A DNA stretch of 64,000 nucleotides from Paludibacter sp963678465 (lineage in GTDB: Bacteria; Bacteroidota; Bacteroidia; Bacteroidales; Paludibacteraceae): contig OY782858.1 in assembly GCA_963678465.1 (NCBI GenBank), positions 496,001-560,000 of the forward strand, in the 5' to 3' direction. This document shows positions 24,452 to 33,581 of the stretch, one piece after another (positions within the stretch are counted from its first letter, which is position 1; each line of letters begins with the position of its first letter). Position numbers and translations under genes: made by a program. A model generated the notes under the pieces. It made no database searches and was not told the DNA's origin. It worked only from the letters and a program-made list of their open reading frames with translations.

Positions 24452-25306
24452 TTATGCTTCCACGGCTACTTCCTCAGTTTTTGGCTTGCGGGGCGGAAAA
24501 TTTAATTCAACGATGGCGTTGGTAGGGCAAACCTCTACACATTTACGGCATAATTTACATTTATCATCGTGAATAAAAGCCAAATTATTATTGATCGTAA
24601 TGGCTTCGTGAGGACATACCTTTTCACATTTTGTACAGGCGATACAACTTACGTCGCACGATTTTTTTGCGATTGGGCCGCGGTCTTCGTTCCTGCAACT
24701 TACGTATATGCGTCTTGATTTTGGTCCTTTTTTGCGAAGTTCGATCAATAGTTTTGGACATGCTTTTACACAAGCGCCGCACGAAGTACATTTATCTTCG
24801 TCCACTTCGGGAAGTTTGGTCACCGGGTTTACTTTGATGGCATCAAATTCGCACGAAACTTCACAATCGCCCAGACCTAAACAACCGAAAGAACAACCGG
24901 TTTCGCCGCTGTACAAGTTATGGGCAATGAAGCAATGTTGTACACCATCGTACTCGTTCATGCGGGGGCGATGGTCGCAGGTTCCTCCGCAACGAACCAC
25001 TGCTACTGTAGGCGCTGCGGCTACAACAGTACGTCCGAGTATGTTGGCCACATTTTCCATTGTGGGAGCTCCGCCTACGGGGCAGTTAAGTCCATCCATA
25101 GTTTCGGCTTTTACACAAGCTTCGGCAAAAGCCCTGCAGCCCGGAAAACCACAGCCGCCACAATTGGCCGAAGGCAATGCTTCTTCTACATCGTTGATAC
25201 GTGTATCTTCGAACACATGAAATTTTTGGGCTGTAAAAAACAGAATAATGGACGAAATAGCTCCGACCAAGCCGAGGGTAATAAGTGAGATGAGTATTAA
25301 ATTCAT
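24452..25306 (-). CDS. rnfB: RNF complex subunit RnfB (ferredoxin-like)
   Basis: A 284-residue subunit from the ATG at 25304-25306; an earlier in-frame TTG would add 12 charged residues before the membrane helix. One N-terminal helix (MNLILISLITLGLVGAISS) anchors it. A Cys cluster ANCGGCGFPGC (about residues 45-55) is followed by several ferredoxin motifs: CTSCGACVKACP, CIACTKCEKVCP and CKLCRKCVEVCP. It takes electrons from reduced ferredoxin. It is 50 bases after the rseC-like gene and 74 bases before rnfC. Confidence 0.96.
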   Translation of the reverse strand: MNLILISLITLGLVGAISSIILFFTAQKFHVFEDTRINDVEEALPSANCGGCGFPGCRAFAEACVKAETMDGLNCPVGGAPTMENVANILGRTVVAAAPTVAVVRCGGTCDHRPRMNEYDGVQHCFIAHNLYSGETGCSFGCLGLGDCEVSCEFDAIKVNPVTKLPEVDEDKCTSCGACVKACPKLLIELRKKGPKSRRIYVSCRNEDRGPIAKKSCDVSCIACTKCEKVCPHEAITINNNLAFIHDDKCKLCRKCVEVCPTNAIVELNFPPRKPKTEEVAVEA

Positions 25307-25356
25307 TGCTTTTGTGGTAATTATATGCTTTTTTAGTTCCAACCTGCAGATTAAAA

Positions 25357-25779
25357 TCAGTTGGTTTCCTCTCTTTCAATCTGGAACTGAAATTTGTTTT
25401 TTAGTTTTTTGTTGAATAATGATAGTATAGCGAAATATGGAATCAATACCGCTAATGCCAGTGTCCCTGAAAGGGCTTCATTGTCGGTATACGATCGCAG
25501 AATAAAAAGCAGAAGGAGAATTAAAAGAAAGGGAACGACAAATGCGAGTAGCACGGCAAATAATCCCATCGAGTTCTGACCAGTAAGCAAAACTCTGTCA
25601 CCTACTTTAAGCGTGTTGTCGGTGCTGACCACATCAATGATTTTTTCATCCATGTCCGAAGCTGTACATGCGCTTTTGGCGTGACAAGTACTGCAAGCCG
25701 AAACCTGTATGATTTGTACCTGAACATTGTTGTTGTCGATACGCGTGATAATTCCCGTATGTTCTATTTTTTGGCTCAT
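25357..25779 (-). CDS. rseC: SoxR-reducing system protein RseC family
   Basis: A 140-residue membrane protein from the ATG at 25777-25779. The N-terminal beta domain has the family's Cys signature SACSTCHAKSACTASD (about residues 25-40), then two membrane helices (about 73-95 and 100-122) and a basic tail. In Bacteroidetes and clostridia an rseC-like gene usually heads the rnf operon; in enterobacteria RseC works with the Rsx(Rnf) complex to reduce SoxR. Being first in this operon with its own promoter supports a role in assembly or regulation of RNF. No soxR is in the window. Confidence 0.92.
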   Translation of the reverse strand: MSQKIEHTGIITRIDNNNVQVQIIQVSACSTCHAKSACTASDMDEKIIDVVSTDNTLKVGDRVLLTGQNSMGLFAVLLAFVVPFLLILLLLFILRSYTDNEALSGTLALAVLIPYFAILSLFNKKLKNKFQFQIEREETN

Positions 25780-25807
25780 TTTGTAATGTGGACATTGCAA
25801 TTAGGCA

Positions 25808-25838
25808 CAAAAGTACATATTATTTGGTATTACATCAA
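25808..25838 (-). promoter_or_regulatory. Promoter of the rseC-rnf operon
   Basis: On the minus strand TTG (25836-25838), a 20-base spacer and TACTTTTG (25808-25815), an exact TAnnTTTG box. The start site would be near 25801, about 20 bases before the rseC ATG. Confidence 0.6.
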
Positions 25839-25975
25839 CTTTAGAACTTATAAAAATACTTTAAAAAATGAACAATTTTATATCTGATTGATAGTTAGAC
25901 CTATAAAAATGCATTTTCCTTGCAATTTTGTTCGATTTTTAAATTATATTGCACAGTATCCGAGATATTGTGTAT

Positions 25976-26010
25976 AAAAAAAGGGTTGAAATGCAAATTG
26001 CACCCAACCC
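25976..26010 (-). terminator. Terminator of the GT117-lipoprotein operon
   Basis: GGGTTG (25983-25988) pairs with CAACCC (26005-26010), with an inner TGCAA/TTGCA pairing. On the minus strand the hairpin is followed by seven T. It lies 22 bases after the Ig-like lipoprotein gene. Confidence 0.8.
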
Positions 26011-26031
26011 GTTATTTTATATAAAGCGATT

Positions 26032-27858
26032 TTAATAATTATTTCCGTCTTTTTTATTTCCGTCCTTTTTTAGCTCGACAGGTTTTTGTTCGAGCAGGGG
26101 AATGGCTTTTAAATCCCATGTTTCTTCAAATTCCCAATTGGCACGCAAACTTAGTTTTTTGTTGTAATAGTATACTTCTTCGGGATGTCGGCGCGCATGG
26201 ATGTCGCCAGTATCCCATATGCCGTTTTGGTTGCTGTCGATAAATGCCCGCAGGTAATAGTCGCCCGGTTTGAGATATTCAAAAATAGTTCCTTTGGAGT
26301 GTGCCGGTTTGGAGGCCAGCACCACATCTTTGGTATCGAGCACCTGAAAAACAACAAGCGAATCGTGTGTGGCCAGCAACATTTTTATACTTGAGTATTC
26401 ATCGAGCGATTTGACTTTAAAACTTGCACTCAGTTTATCACTTGTTAAATTGTAAATGCTCTGAAATGCAGCCGAGTCAATTTCTATTTCATATGATTTT
26501 TCGGGTTCGAACTTATAATCAATGGCATAAACCATTTTTGTTGAGTCGTTTTGTCGCCATTTTACAGGCAAATCCTTGAATGTTGTATCTATTTTTTCCG
26601 AAAACTTTATTTTTGATATATCGGCATTGGCCAAAGGTGCATCGAACTGAATGTAAATAGGGTTATAAACGTCGAAAGTACCGTTCGCATTGGTGCTGAA
26701 ACCATAATGAACCACTTTTGCCGCCCCTTTGTTTTCTTGTTTTTTTGCGCGGGGATTGGTGCGTGCTTTGCGCATAAAAACATTGATAGTGTCGGTTTGT
26801 GGCACTAAATTAAATGCCGAATCGGTTTTGTAATAGGTCAACTCCATTTCAAGTGTGTCTTGTTGGAACACAAGCGAGTCGGTAATCCAGTAAGTTAAGG
26901 TATCATTTGCAGCACTTTTTTGCAAGCTGTATTTTCCTTCCCATTCGAAATTAAGAGGTTTAATAACAGGCAATTCTTCGTTTTTTGTATTGAAAAATAA
27001 CTGGAAGTTTTGTGGAACTTTACGCTCGGATTTTACAAAGTACTGCCGTTTTTTATTTTCTTTGAATAATTTCAGGGCAATGTTATCGGGTAAAAAGCGG
27101 GTGCCCATATATGTGCGTATACTATCAATGTTTACGGAGTCTTTCCACACTGTATCCTTCATTTCTTCAAATCTGAAAGTAGGTTGCACCAGCGAATCGA
27201 TAAAAGCCACGCCTTCGCCGGGTTGATGAAAGTAGTCTTTGCTCGCATCGTCGAGGGCAAAAACCTTATAGGTTCCGGCTTTCACATTGTCGATCACGAA
27301 TTTCCCGTTTTCGTCGGTTTTCCCGATACGCAGGAAGGGTTTCTGAAAAAATACAGAATCATCATTTTCGCGATAAATACCAACCATAATTTTCGACATT
27401 GGATTCAGATTTTCGGCATTGATAACAATGCCCGATATTTTGAGAGTATCTATCTCGTTGCTGGTCGAAAATGCAAACCTGTAATTTTTGATTGGGTTTT
27501 TTTCGTTCAAATCCACAATGGCATTCCCAAAATTAATGGTGTAGGTGGTGCTGTCCACCAGATTTTCTTCGAAAGCCACAGTAACAAGTCGACCGTTTCC
27601 CTTTACGATGGGCTGTTTGAGTTGTGGTGGCGAAATCAATACATTTTCGCTGGGATTTTCTACCGACACATTTTCGTCGAAGAAAATCTGGACTTCTTTT
27701 TTCTTGAAGTTCAGTGCACCATTGAGTGGATTCGATTTTACTACAGATGGCGGAATTTCGTCTTTCGGCCCTCCGGTGGGCCCCTGCGCCTTGTTGGCAC
27801 ACGAATGAACCAGAAAACCAATGCTGACGATTATGATGGAAAGAAGAATTTTTTTCAT
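26032..27858 (-). CDS. Ig-like (Big_5/SbsA-type) domain lipoprotein
   Basis: A 608-residue lipoprotein: signal with LVHSC, Cys at about residue 19. The segment IPPSVVKSNPLNGALNF-KKKEVQIFFDENV (about residues 35-65) is the typical start of an SbsA Ig-like domain, as found in Bacteroidetes cell-surface proteins. A middle beta domain (about 140-200, GKFVIDNVKAGTYKVFALDD) resembles a CarboxypepD_reg-type module and is repeated in weaker form near the C-terminus (GTIFEYLKPGDYYLRAFID). Last gene of a four-gene minus-strand operon with DUF2851, NodB deacetylase and GT117. Function unknown; surface or periplasmic structural role likely. Confidence 0.85.
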   Translation of the reverse strand: MKKILLSIIIVSIGFLVHSCANKAQGPTGGPKDEIPPSVVKSNPLNGALNFKKKEVQIFFDENVSVENPSENVLISPPQLKQPIVKGNGRLVTVAFEENLVDSTTYTINFGNAIVDLNEKNPIKNYRFAFSTSNEIDTLKISGIVINAENLNPMSKIMVGIYRENDDSVFFQKPFLRIGKTDENGKFVIDNVKAGTYKVFALDDASKDYFHQPGEGVAFIDSLVQPTFRFEEMKDTVWKDSVNIDSIRTYMGTRFLPDNIALKLFKENKKRQYFVKSERKVPQNFQLFFNTKNEELPVIKPLNFEWEGKYSLQKSAANDTLTYWITDSLVFQQDTLEMELTYYKTDSAFNLVPQTDTINVFMRKARTNPRAKKQENKGAAKVVHYGFSTNANGTFDVYNPIYIQFDAPLANADISKIKFSEKIDTTFKDLPVKWRQNDSTKMVYAIDYKFEPEKSYEIEIDSAAFQSIYNLTSDKLSASFKVKSLDEYSSIKMLLATHDSLVVFQVLDTKDVVLASKPAHSKGTIFEYLKPGDYYLRAFIDSNQNGIWDTGDIHARRHPEEVYYYNKKLSLRANWEFEETWDLKAIPLLEQKPVELKKDGNKKDGNNY

Positions 27859-27897
27859 TATAATTTGTGAAGTTTGATAATTTTGTTGCTACGGTAG

Positions 27898-29184
27898 CTA
27901 AATATATTTTGGATTTTGTTGTTTAGAAAGTATTTGGTGTCCGAAACGGCAACGAAGACATTTTTTGTCGTCACAATAATGTTTTTTTAGTTGTAACAAA
28001 GCTTGCGTGTCGAAAGCAGTTTCAGGTTGTAAACCTACTAATTTCCATTTGGTAATGATCGTATTTTTCTCGGCCGGTAAAAGCTCATACAGATGTAAGG
28101 ATTTTTCTTTCAGTTCCTGATTGCCTTTTCGGGTGGCATAGCAAAACAGAAAAGGAATGACTGTATTTATTAAAAGTCCGTTAATGGCTGTTTTACCTAA
28201 TTTCTTCGATCTTTTTACGCTTTCGTGCCCCAAAAGATAATGTGTTTTCCAGTATTCCGAAGGTTCGCTCTGAAATAATCTTGTAAGGGCATCTATTTCG
28301 GGTGCATCGATGACGCGCGATAATAATTTGCTTGAACTGTGAATGAGCGCTGCCAGTTGTGCTATCCGTAAATGTGGAAAATTATCAGGTCGTAAACGCA
28401 GTAATTTCCATTGCTCAACGCTGATTTTTTTCAAATTATATTTTGCCGAAAGAAAATCGTATTCTTTTTTCAGTGCCGATGCGTATTCATCTTGCTTGTC
28501 ATTCTCCAAAAAACCGGCTTGCCCAAACAGCAAGGCTTCAATTTGAAACTGGTTGCTTTTGTGTTTGGCTATTACCGATAATGGCAGCGACCGCGCCAGC
28601 ATTTCGAAAGCCTGACTGTTGATGCCGAAACCAAAACTACGGGCCAGAATGATATAAAAAGCTTCTTCCCAATGATTGTTGTTGTCCTTCAATATCGCAT
28701 CGATTGCATTCATCTTTTGTTCGAGCCTTTCGGAGAGTAAAGTTGTAATCCAATCCTGAATGAATACGTGAACAACTTTTTCCAGCCTGTCGGCACAGGG
28801 AATCCACTTTTGCGCACTGATTAGTTTTTCATAATTCTCCTCTATATATTGCGGATATTCCAGTTCTAACTGAGGAATTTTTTCTCCGTTGCTACGATAA
28901 ATAACTGTATCAGCTGTTTTAACAACGTGCAGTATAGTACTGTCATAAGCTTTGTCGGATTGATGATTGTGTTTGTTCCAATCGCTGGACAGAACATGGA
29001 TTTCAATATTTCCGGCCCAGATAGTAGCGCCAATCCGTATTTTAGCATTGAAAAAATCGGGTCCGGCATCGGTGTTGGCTTTTCCCACATCAATCACTTC
29101 AATCGCTTCGCCGTCGGTGCTGCGAAGTGAATGCGCGTTGAATAATTTCTGTTGCCAAATGTAGTGTAGAATTGATTCTTTCAT
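27898..29184 (-). CDS. DUF2851 family protein
   Basis: A 428-residue soluble protein of a family nearly confined to Bacteroidetes. Signature segments: MKESILHYIWQQKLFN at the start, GKANTDAGPDFFNAKIRIG (about residues 34-52), WAGNIEIHV, and the Cys-containing C-terminus CDDKKCLRCRFGHQIL (about 405-420), which may bind a metal. The N-terminal half has a restriction-endonuclease-like look (the GPDFFNA.I and EIH segments), but this is only an impression. Function is not established. It lies 25 bases after the deacetylase gene and 39 bases before the lipoprotein gene. Confidence 0.9.
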   Translation of the reverse strand: MKESILHYIWQQKLFNAHSLRSTDGEAIEVIDVGKANTDAGPDFFNAKIRIGATIWAGNIEIHVLSSDWNKHNHQSDKAYDSTILHVVKTADTVIYRSNGEKIPQLELEYPQYIEENYEKLISAQKWIPCADRLEKVVHVFIQDWITTLLSERLEQKMNAIDAILKDNNNHWEEAFYIILARSFGFGINSQAFEMLARSLPLSVIAKHKSNQFQIEALLFGQAGFLENDKQDEYASALKKEYDFLSAKYNLKKISVEQWKLLRLRPDNFPHLRIAQLAALIHSSSKLLSRVIDAPEIDALTRLFQSEPSEYWKTHYLLGHESVKRSKKLGKTAINGLLINTVIPFLFCYATRKGNQELKEKSLHLYELLPAEKNTIITKWKLVGLQPETAFDTQALLQLKKHYCDDKKCLRCRFGHQILSKQQNPKYI

Positions 29185-29209
29185 AACAGCTCACATTTAA
29201 TAATGGATT

Positions 29210-29815
29210 TTATAACAATCTGAAATCATAACCCTGACTTTTCCAAAACTCAATGGCTTGTGGCAATACCTCAAGTACGTTGGCGCTTGCTTTTACCGAG
29301 TCGTGAAAAACAACAATAGAGCCTTTGCGCAGGTGGTTGGTAACGTTGGCAAATACCTGTTCGGGCGATAGTTTTTTATCGTAATCGTGTGTGATCACAT
29401 CCCACATCACTATATTATAATCATCTTTCAAAGCGCTGATTTGTTTTCGGGTGATTCTTCCGTAGGGTGGACGAAACAAATCCGAATGAATATATTCAGC
29501 TGCTTTTTTTACGTTCTCAACATAGGCTTCGGTGCTGTAATTGAAGCCTTTTATATGATTAAAACTATGATTTCCGGTTCGGTGTCCGCGTCGGAGCACT
29601 TCGTTGTAAAGTTCAGGATATTTTTGTACGTTTTCGCCTACACAGAAAAAAGTTGCTTTCCACCCGTATTTATCTAAAATATCGAGTACCGAAGGAGTAA
29701 CTTCGGGCACCGGCCCATCGTCGAAAGTAAGATAAATCACTTTCTCCGATGGGGTTTTGCGCCAGATTGTATTTCGAAAAAACGGACGTACTATGCGCGG
29801 AAGTTGCACATTCAT
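29210..29815 (-). CDS. Polysaccharide deacetylase family protein (NodB-like)
   Basis: A 201-residue protein with the NodB homology domain: TFDDGP at residues 30-35 (motif 1, metal-binding Asp), GNHSFNH (motif 2, metal His pair), RPPYGR (motif 3, about residue 116), DVITHDYD (motif 4) and the final IVVFHDS (motif 5 His). All catalytic positions appear intact. No clear signal peptide is present, so it either acts in the cytoplasm or is membrane-associated via the basic N-terminus. It removes acetyl groups from N-acetylated sugars. It starts three bases after the GT117 stop codon. Confidence 0.92.
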   Translation of the reverse strand: MNVQLPRIVRPFFRNTIWRKTPSEKVIYLTFDDGPVPEVTPSVLDILDKYGWKATFFCVGENVQKYPELYNEVLRRGHRTGNHSFNHIKGFNYSTEAYVENVKKAAEYIHSDLFRPPYGRITRKQISALKDDYNIVMWDVITHDYDKKLSPEQVFANVTNHLRKGSIVVFHDSVKASANVLEVLPQAIEFWKSQGYDFRLL

Positions 29816-29818
29816 CTA

Positions 29819-32800
29819 CTATAATTCAACATTTTTAGTGTATTTCATATAAACCGGAAGATACTTATCAAGGATATTCTTCTGTTTTTCCTGATCGCAA
29901 ATACGCAATATCTGATTTAAAACGGCAAGGTTATGTCCAATGCGGTTGTTCACACTGTTGCGTTGCGCAACGGTAAGCGTGTAATACCACTCCAGGTATT
30001 CAACACAATCCTTGGCTACAGCTTCCATAATGGCATCTCCTTTTTGCGATTCGCCCAGTTTATAGTAAGTTTCGGCAAGCATAGTCGAAACATAATCGTG
30101 GCGAACTGTATTTCCGGGAATCATTTTCTCTGCGAAATCGAGTGTTTTCAATGCTTTCACAGAGTCTCCCTCGTTGTAAAGAGCGCTTGCCAGTTGCGAG
30201 AACATCATGCGGTGCGTTCTGCACATGCGCAAAGTGTTTTCGTCGAGATAAACTTTAGGATCCTGAATATTTCCATATCTGAATTTGTTGATCATATTGT
30301 CGTACATTTCTTTTGTGTTTACGCCCGAACCTGCGCCTTTGGCACCGATTGGAAGAATTTGATACGCCAGACCTGTAAGTTCAAAATGATCGTTCAAACC
30401 AAGATAATAGTCATCGCCCACTGTCACTGCAAAATAAATGGGTCGTTTCCAGTTGTTTGTTTTAAGCATTTCGAGGATCATTATCTCACTTTTTGTAATG
30501 CGGCGTTTCAGTTCTACATTGATTTGAGGAACAATTTCGCCGGCACGCTCGGGAGCTAAAGTACCGCTTTTAATTACCTGGTTGGCATCCACAGGCAGGA
30601 ACAGTTTACTCGAAGGAATAAACGATTCGCCGTTCATTTTGGTAGCAGGATCGTCCGACAACAGAAAATCAAAGGCTGTTTGCATATCAATAGGTTCTTT
30701 TACCATATCTTCCACCCACATTACTTCGTTTTTGCCGGTCACATAATCTTTGGCTTTCCACGAAATAGGCAGTGGCGCCGATTCGTAAGCACCGCGTTTC
30801 ATCTGGTCGATATACCAGTCGGTTTGCAGGTAGCTAAGGTTACAAACGCGCACATCGGTGCGTTGTCCTTCCACTTCTTGGTTGTACCAAAGCGGGAAAG
30901 TATCGTTATCGCCGTTGGAGAAGACAATGGCATTTGGTTTGAGCGAAGCAAGATAATTGCCTCCAAAGTCGCGTGCCACATAACGGTTGCTTCTGTCGTG
31001 GTCGTCCCAGTTTTCGGCAGCCATAAGGGCTGGCACTCCAAGCGCAAGTATCGTTACCACCGAAGCAGCCACTGCTTTTGGTATGTACTTATCTATTGCT
31101 TTTATAATGCCAAGTACGCCTAGGCCAATCCAGATGCTGAAAGCATAAAACGAACCTGCATAAGCATAATCGCGTTCGCGGGGCTGATAAGGCGTTTGGT
31201 TCAGATAAATCACAATGGCCAATCCTGTGAGCAGGAACAGCAGCGTGGTTACCCAGAAGGTGTGTTTTCCTTCTTTGCCATTATAAATAAGGAATAAAAT
31301 TCCGAAAATTCCGAGGATCAAAGGAAGCATAAAGTACGTGTTTCTGCCTTTGTTTTCGGCCAATTCCGAAGGAAGTTTTGTTTGGTCGCCCACAAGGTAT
31401 TTATCAATAAAGTTGAAACCGGTGATCCAGTTACCGTGTTCAATTTCACCATTTCCCTGAATGTCGTTTTGGCGTCCGCTGAAATTCCACATAAAATAGC
31501 GCAGATACATGAACCTTACCTGATAATCGAGGAAGAACTGTATGTTTTCGCCAAAAGTTGGTTTTACTTCTGTTTTTTGCTGTCCGCAATAGTCGTAAGT
31601 AATGCTTTTGCCTTCCACGTTGCCCCAAACCTTGTAAGCTTCCACATGCGATGGAGTGGAACTGTACATACGTGGGAACAACATATCGAAACGTTCGTCC
31701 ATTTTGTAATCCATTTTGTTGCCGGTCACAAAATACTCATCTTTGTCGTTGTCCGAAGTTTTTGGTTTGGGTGCATATTGCGCTTCTCCTTTTATTTCTT
31801 CAGGAACACACATATTGCCTTCTACGCGCAACTTCACTGGCGCATTGTACACCGAGCCGTAGAGCAACGGGCGGTCGCCGTATTGTTCGCGGTTGAGGTA
31901 GTATTTCAATGCAAAAACATTGTCGGGCGAGTTCTGATCCATAGGCGGATTGGCTGCCGAACGAATAACGATCACTGTGTAGGTGGAATAACCTATCAGT
32001 ATTACGGTAATCATTGCAAGGGCAGTATTGAGCCAGCGGGCATTTATTTTTTCTCTTTTTGCAAAGAAGAAATAAGTCATTCCGGCTACAATGATCAATC
32101 CAAGTACAATGTGCGATCCGAAGAACGGAATGCCTACCAATGTAAAGGCCACAATGAAAGAAATGGCCATGCGGACGTAATTTTTTTCGTTATAAGTTTC
32201 GTGCAGACCCCATGCCAATGCTGCTAATGTAAGCAGGATATAAATGAATAAGCCGGTGTTGAACGAAAATCCGAGGGTATTTACAAAGAACAGCTCGAAC
32301 CAGCTGGCTACTTCCACAAAGCCGGGAATAATACCGTAAAGCACTACGCCAAGAATAACTACAGCTGTAGACATGGCCAAAACAACACCTTTTGTCGAAG
32401 GTTTATAGTTGCGGAAATAGTAAACCAATACGATGGCGGGAATTGCCAAAAGGTTGAGCAAATGGACGCCAATGGATAAGCCCATCAAATAACCGATAAA
32501 TATCAACCAGCGATCGGAACCGGGGCGGTCGGCCACGTTTTCCCATTTTAGTATCGCCCAGAAAACCACCGCTGTAAACAGCGACGAATAGGCGTACACT
32601 TCGCCTTCGACGGCCGAAAACCAGAAAGTATCGGAAAAAGTGTAAGCCAAAGCGCCCACCATACCCGAACCTAAAATACCGATTACATTGGCAAGTGTAT
32701 ATTCTTCTTCGGTTTTAGCCACTACTTTTCGGGCTAAATGAGTGATGGTCCAGAAAAGGAACAAAATGGTGAAAGCACTTGCCAGGGCCGATAATGTATT

Positions 32801-33034
32801 GATCATTAAGGCTACCTGAGTAGGATCGGATGCAAAGAGGGAAAAGAAGCGACCCGTGAGCATAAAAAATGGCGCTCCGGGAGGATGACCCACATCTAAT
32901 TTAAAAGCGGTTGAAATAAATTCACCACAATCCCAAAAACTGGCAGTTGGCTCCATTGTGATTAAGTAAGTAGTTGCAGCAATGACGAATGCCACCCAAC
33001 CGAAAATGTTGTTCAGTAATTTGAATTGTTTCAT
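29819..33034 (-). CDS. DUF2723 family membrane glycosyltransferase (GT117-like)
   Basis: A 1071-residue protein. About a dozen membrane helices occupy the N-terminal 650 residues, with the acidic loop motif FWDCGEFISTAF near residue 34 and the following GHPPGAPFFML, both conserved in DUF2723 and reminiscent of the DE motif of GT-C oligosaccharyl or mannosyl transferases. The C-terminal 400 residues are soluble, with a NGDNDTFPLWYNQEVEG segment and TPR-like helices at the end. The family is classed as GT117 and is linked to protein O-glycosylation in Bacteroidetes; the donor is not known here. First gene of the operon that includes the deacetylase, DUF2851 and lipoprotein genes. Confidence 0.92.
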   Translation of the reverse strand: MKQFKLLNNIFGWVAFVIAATTYLITMEPTASFWDCGEFISTAFKLDVGHPPGAPFFMLTGRFFSLFASDPTQVALMINTLSALASAFTILFLFWTITHLARKVVAKTEEEYTLANVIGILGSGMVGALAYTFSDTFWFSAVEGEVYAYSSLFTAVVFWAILKWENVADRPGSDRWLIFIGYLMGLSIGVHLLNLLAIPAIVLVYYFRNYKPSTKGVVLAMSTAVVILGVVLYGIIPGFVEVASWFELFFVNTLGFSFNTGLFIYILLTLAALAWGLHETYNEKNYVRMAISFIVAFTLVGIPFFGSHIVLGLIIVAGMTYFFFAKREKINARWLNTALAMITVILIGYSTYTVIVIRSAANPPMDQNSPDNVFALKYYLNREQYGDRPLLYGSVYNAPVKLRVEGNMCVPEEIKGEAQYAPKPKTSDNDKDEYFVTGNKMDYKMDERFDMLFPRMYSSTPSHVEAYKVWGNVEGKSITYDYCGQQKTEVKPTFGENIQFFLDYQVRFMYLRYFMWNFSGRQNDIQGNGEIEHGNWITGFNFIDKYLVGDQTKLPSELAENKGRNTYFMLPLILGIFGILFLIYNGKEGKHTFWVTTLLFLLTGLAIVIYLNQTPYQPRERDYAYAGSFYAFSIWIGLGVLGIIKAIDKYIPKAVAASVVTILALGVPALMAAENWDDHDRSNRYVARDFGGNYLASLKPNAIVFSNGDNDTFPLWYNQEVEGQRTDVRVCNLSYLQTDWYIDQMKRGAYESAPLPISWKAKDYVTGKNEVMWVEDMVKEPIDMQTAFDFLLSDDPATKMNGESFIPSSKLFLPVDANQVIKSGTLAPERAGEIVPQINVELKRRITKSEIMILEMLKTNNWKRPIYFAVTVGDDYYLGLNDHFELTGLAYQILPIGAKGAGSGVNTKEMYDNMINKFRYGNIQDPKVYLDENTLRMCRTHRMMFSQLASALYNEGDSVKALKTLDFAEKMIPGNTVRHDYVSTMLAETYYKLGESQKGDAIMEAVAKDCVEYLEWYYTLTVAQRNSVNNRIGHNLAVLNQILRICDQEKQKNILDKYLPVYMKYTKNVEL

Positions 33035-33194
33035 GTAGGAATAAATGTTATTATTATTGGCTTAACCTGTTTTTTTTTCGATAAAAAGCGTTCAAAGATA
33101 CAAAGAAATTTTATGATAAAAGAGAAGTGCTTTTCTTTTTGGTTAATATTAAAAGATTGTATGGTTTTTCATCGGTTTCGGGTGGCAGGAGGCA

Positions 33195-33326
33195 CAGGCT
33201 TAGGCGCAGGCAAAGCTCAACACTTTCATGTTTTTTCATCTAAAGACTAAAGTTCGGTGCCTAAAGTTCGGTGCCTAAAGTCAGGAGACTGGCGACCACC
33301 TTTGCCTTTGCCTAAGCCTTCGCCTG
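33195..33326. repeat. Long imperfect inverted repeat with internal tandem repeat
   Basis: Left arm at 33195-33215 (CAGGCTTAGGCGCAGGCAAAG) and right arm at 33300-33326 are complementary with small insertions (CAGGCGAAGGCTTAGGCA on the opposite strand). Between them CTAAAGTTCGGTGC occurs twice in tandem (33247-33260 and 33261-33274), with a third partial copy. GC content is well above the surroundings. Confidence 0.75.
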
Positions 33327-33522
33327 TATTTTCTCATTGGCAAATTTTTTCGATGAATAAAATAAAAAAACGAAATCAAAGAAAGTGATAAATTGACACA
33401 AATAAAATGAAAATTCAACTAAAAACAAATATTTAAAAACCAATTCAAATCAAGTTTAAAGTTTATACTAAAAACATGAGAAACAAAGCATTAATAATGG
33501 AGTGGGAGAGGGATTTGTTTTG

Positions 33523-33553
33523 TTGTGGCACTAGAAAAAATAAGTTACATTTG
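33523..33553 (+). promoter_or_regulatory. Promoter of ptb
   Basis: TTG at 33523-33525, a 20-base spacer and an exact TACATTTG at 33546-33553. The start would be near 33560, about 22 bases before the ATG. Confidence 0.6.
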
Positions 33554-33581
33554 TGCATAAATAAGATAAATAAACCGTATT

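Larger units (their letters stand above)
33035..33581. other. Divergent intergenic region GT117 / ptb
   Basis: 547 bases between divergent genes. It holds an imperfect long inverted repeat around a 14-base tandem repeat (33195-33326) and the ptb promoter (33523-33553). CAAAGATA at 33093-33100 is a possible minus-strand -7 box (TATCTTTG) for the GT117 gene. No coding signal seen. Confidence 0.6.

Noticed and set aside
31382..32227. 281-codon plus-strand frame inside the GT117 gene
   Set aside because: Antisense of membrane-helix coding sequence; no domain.
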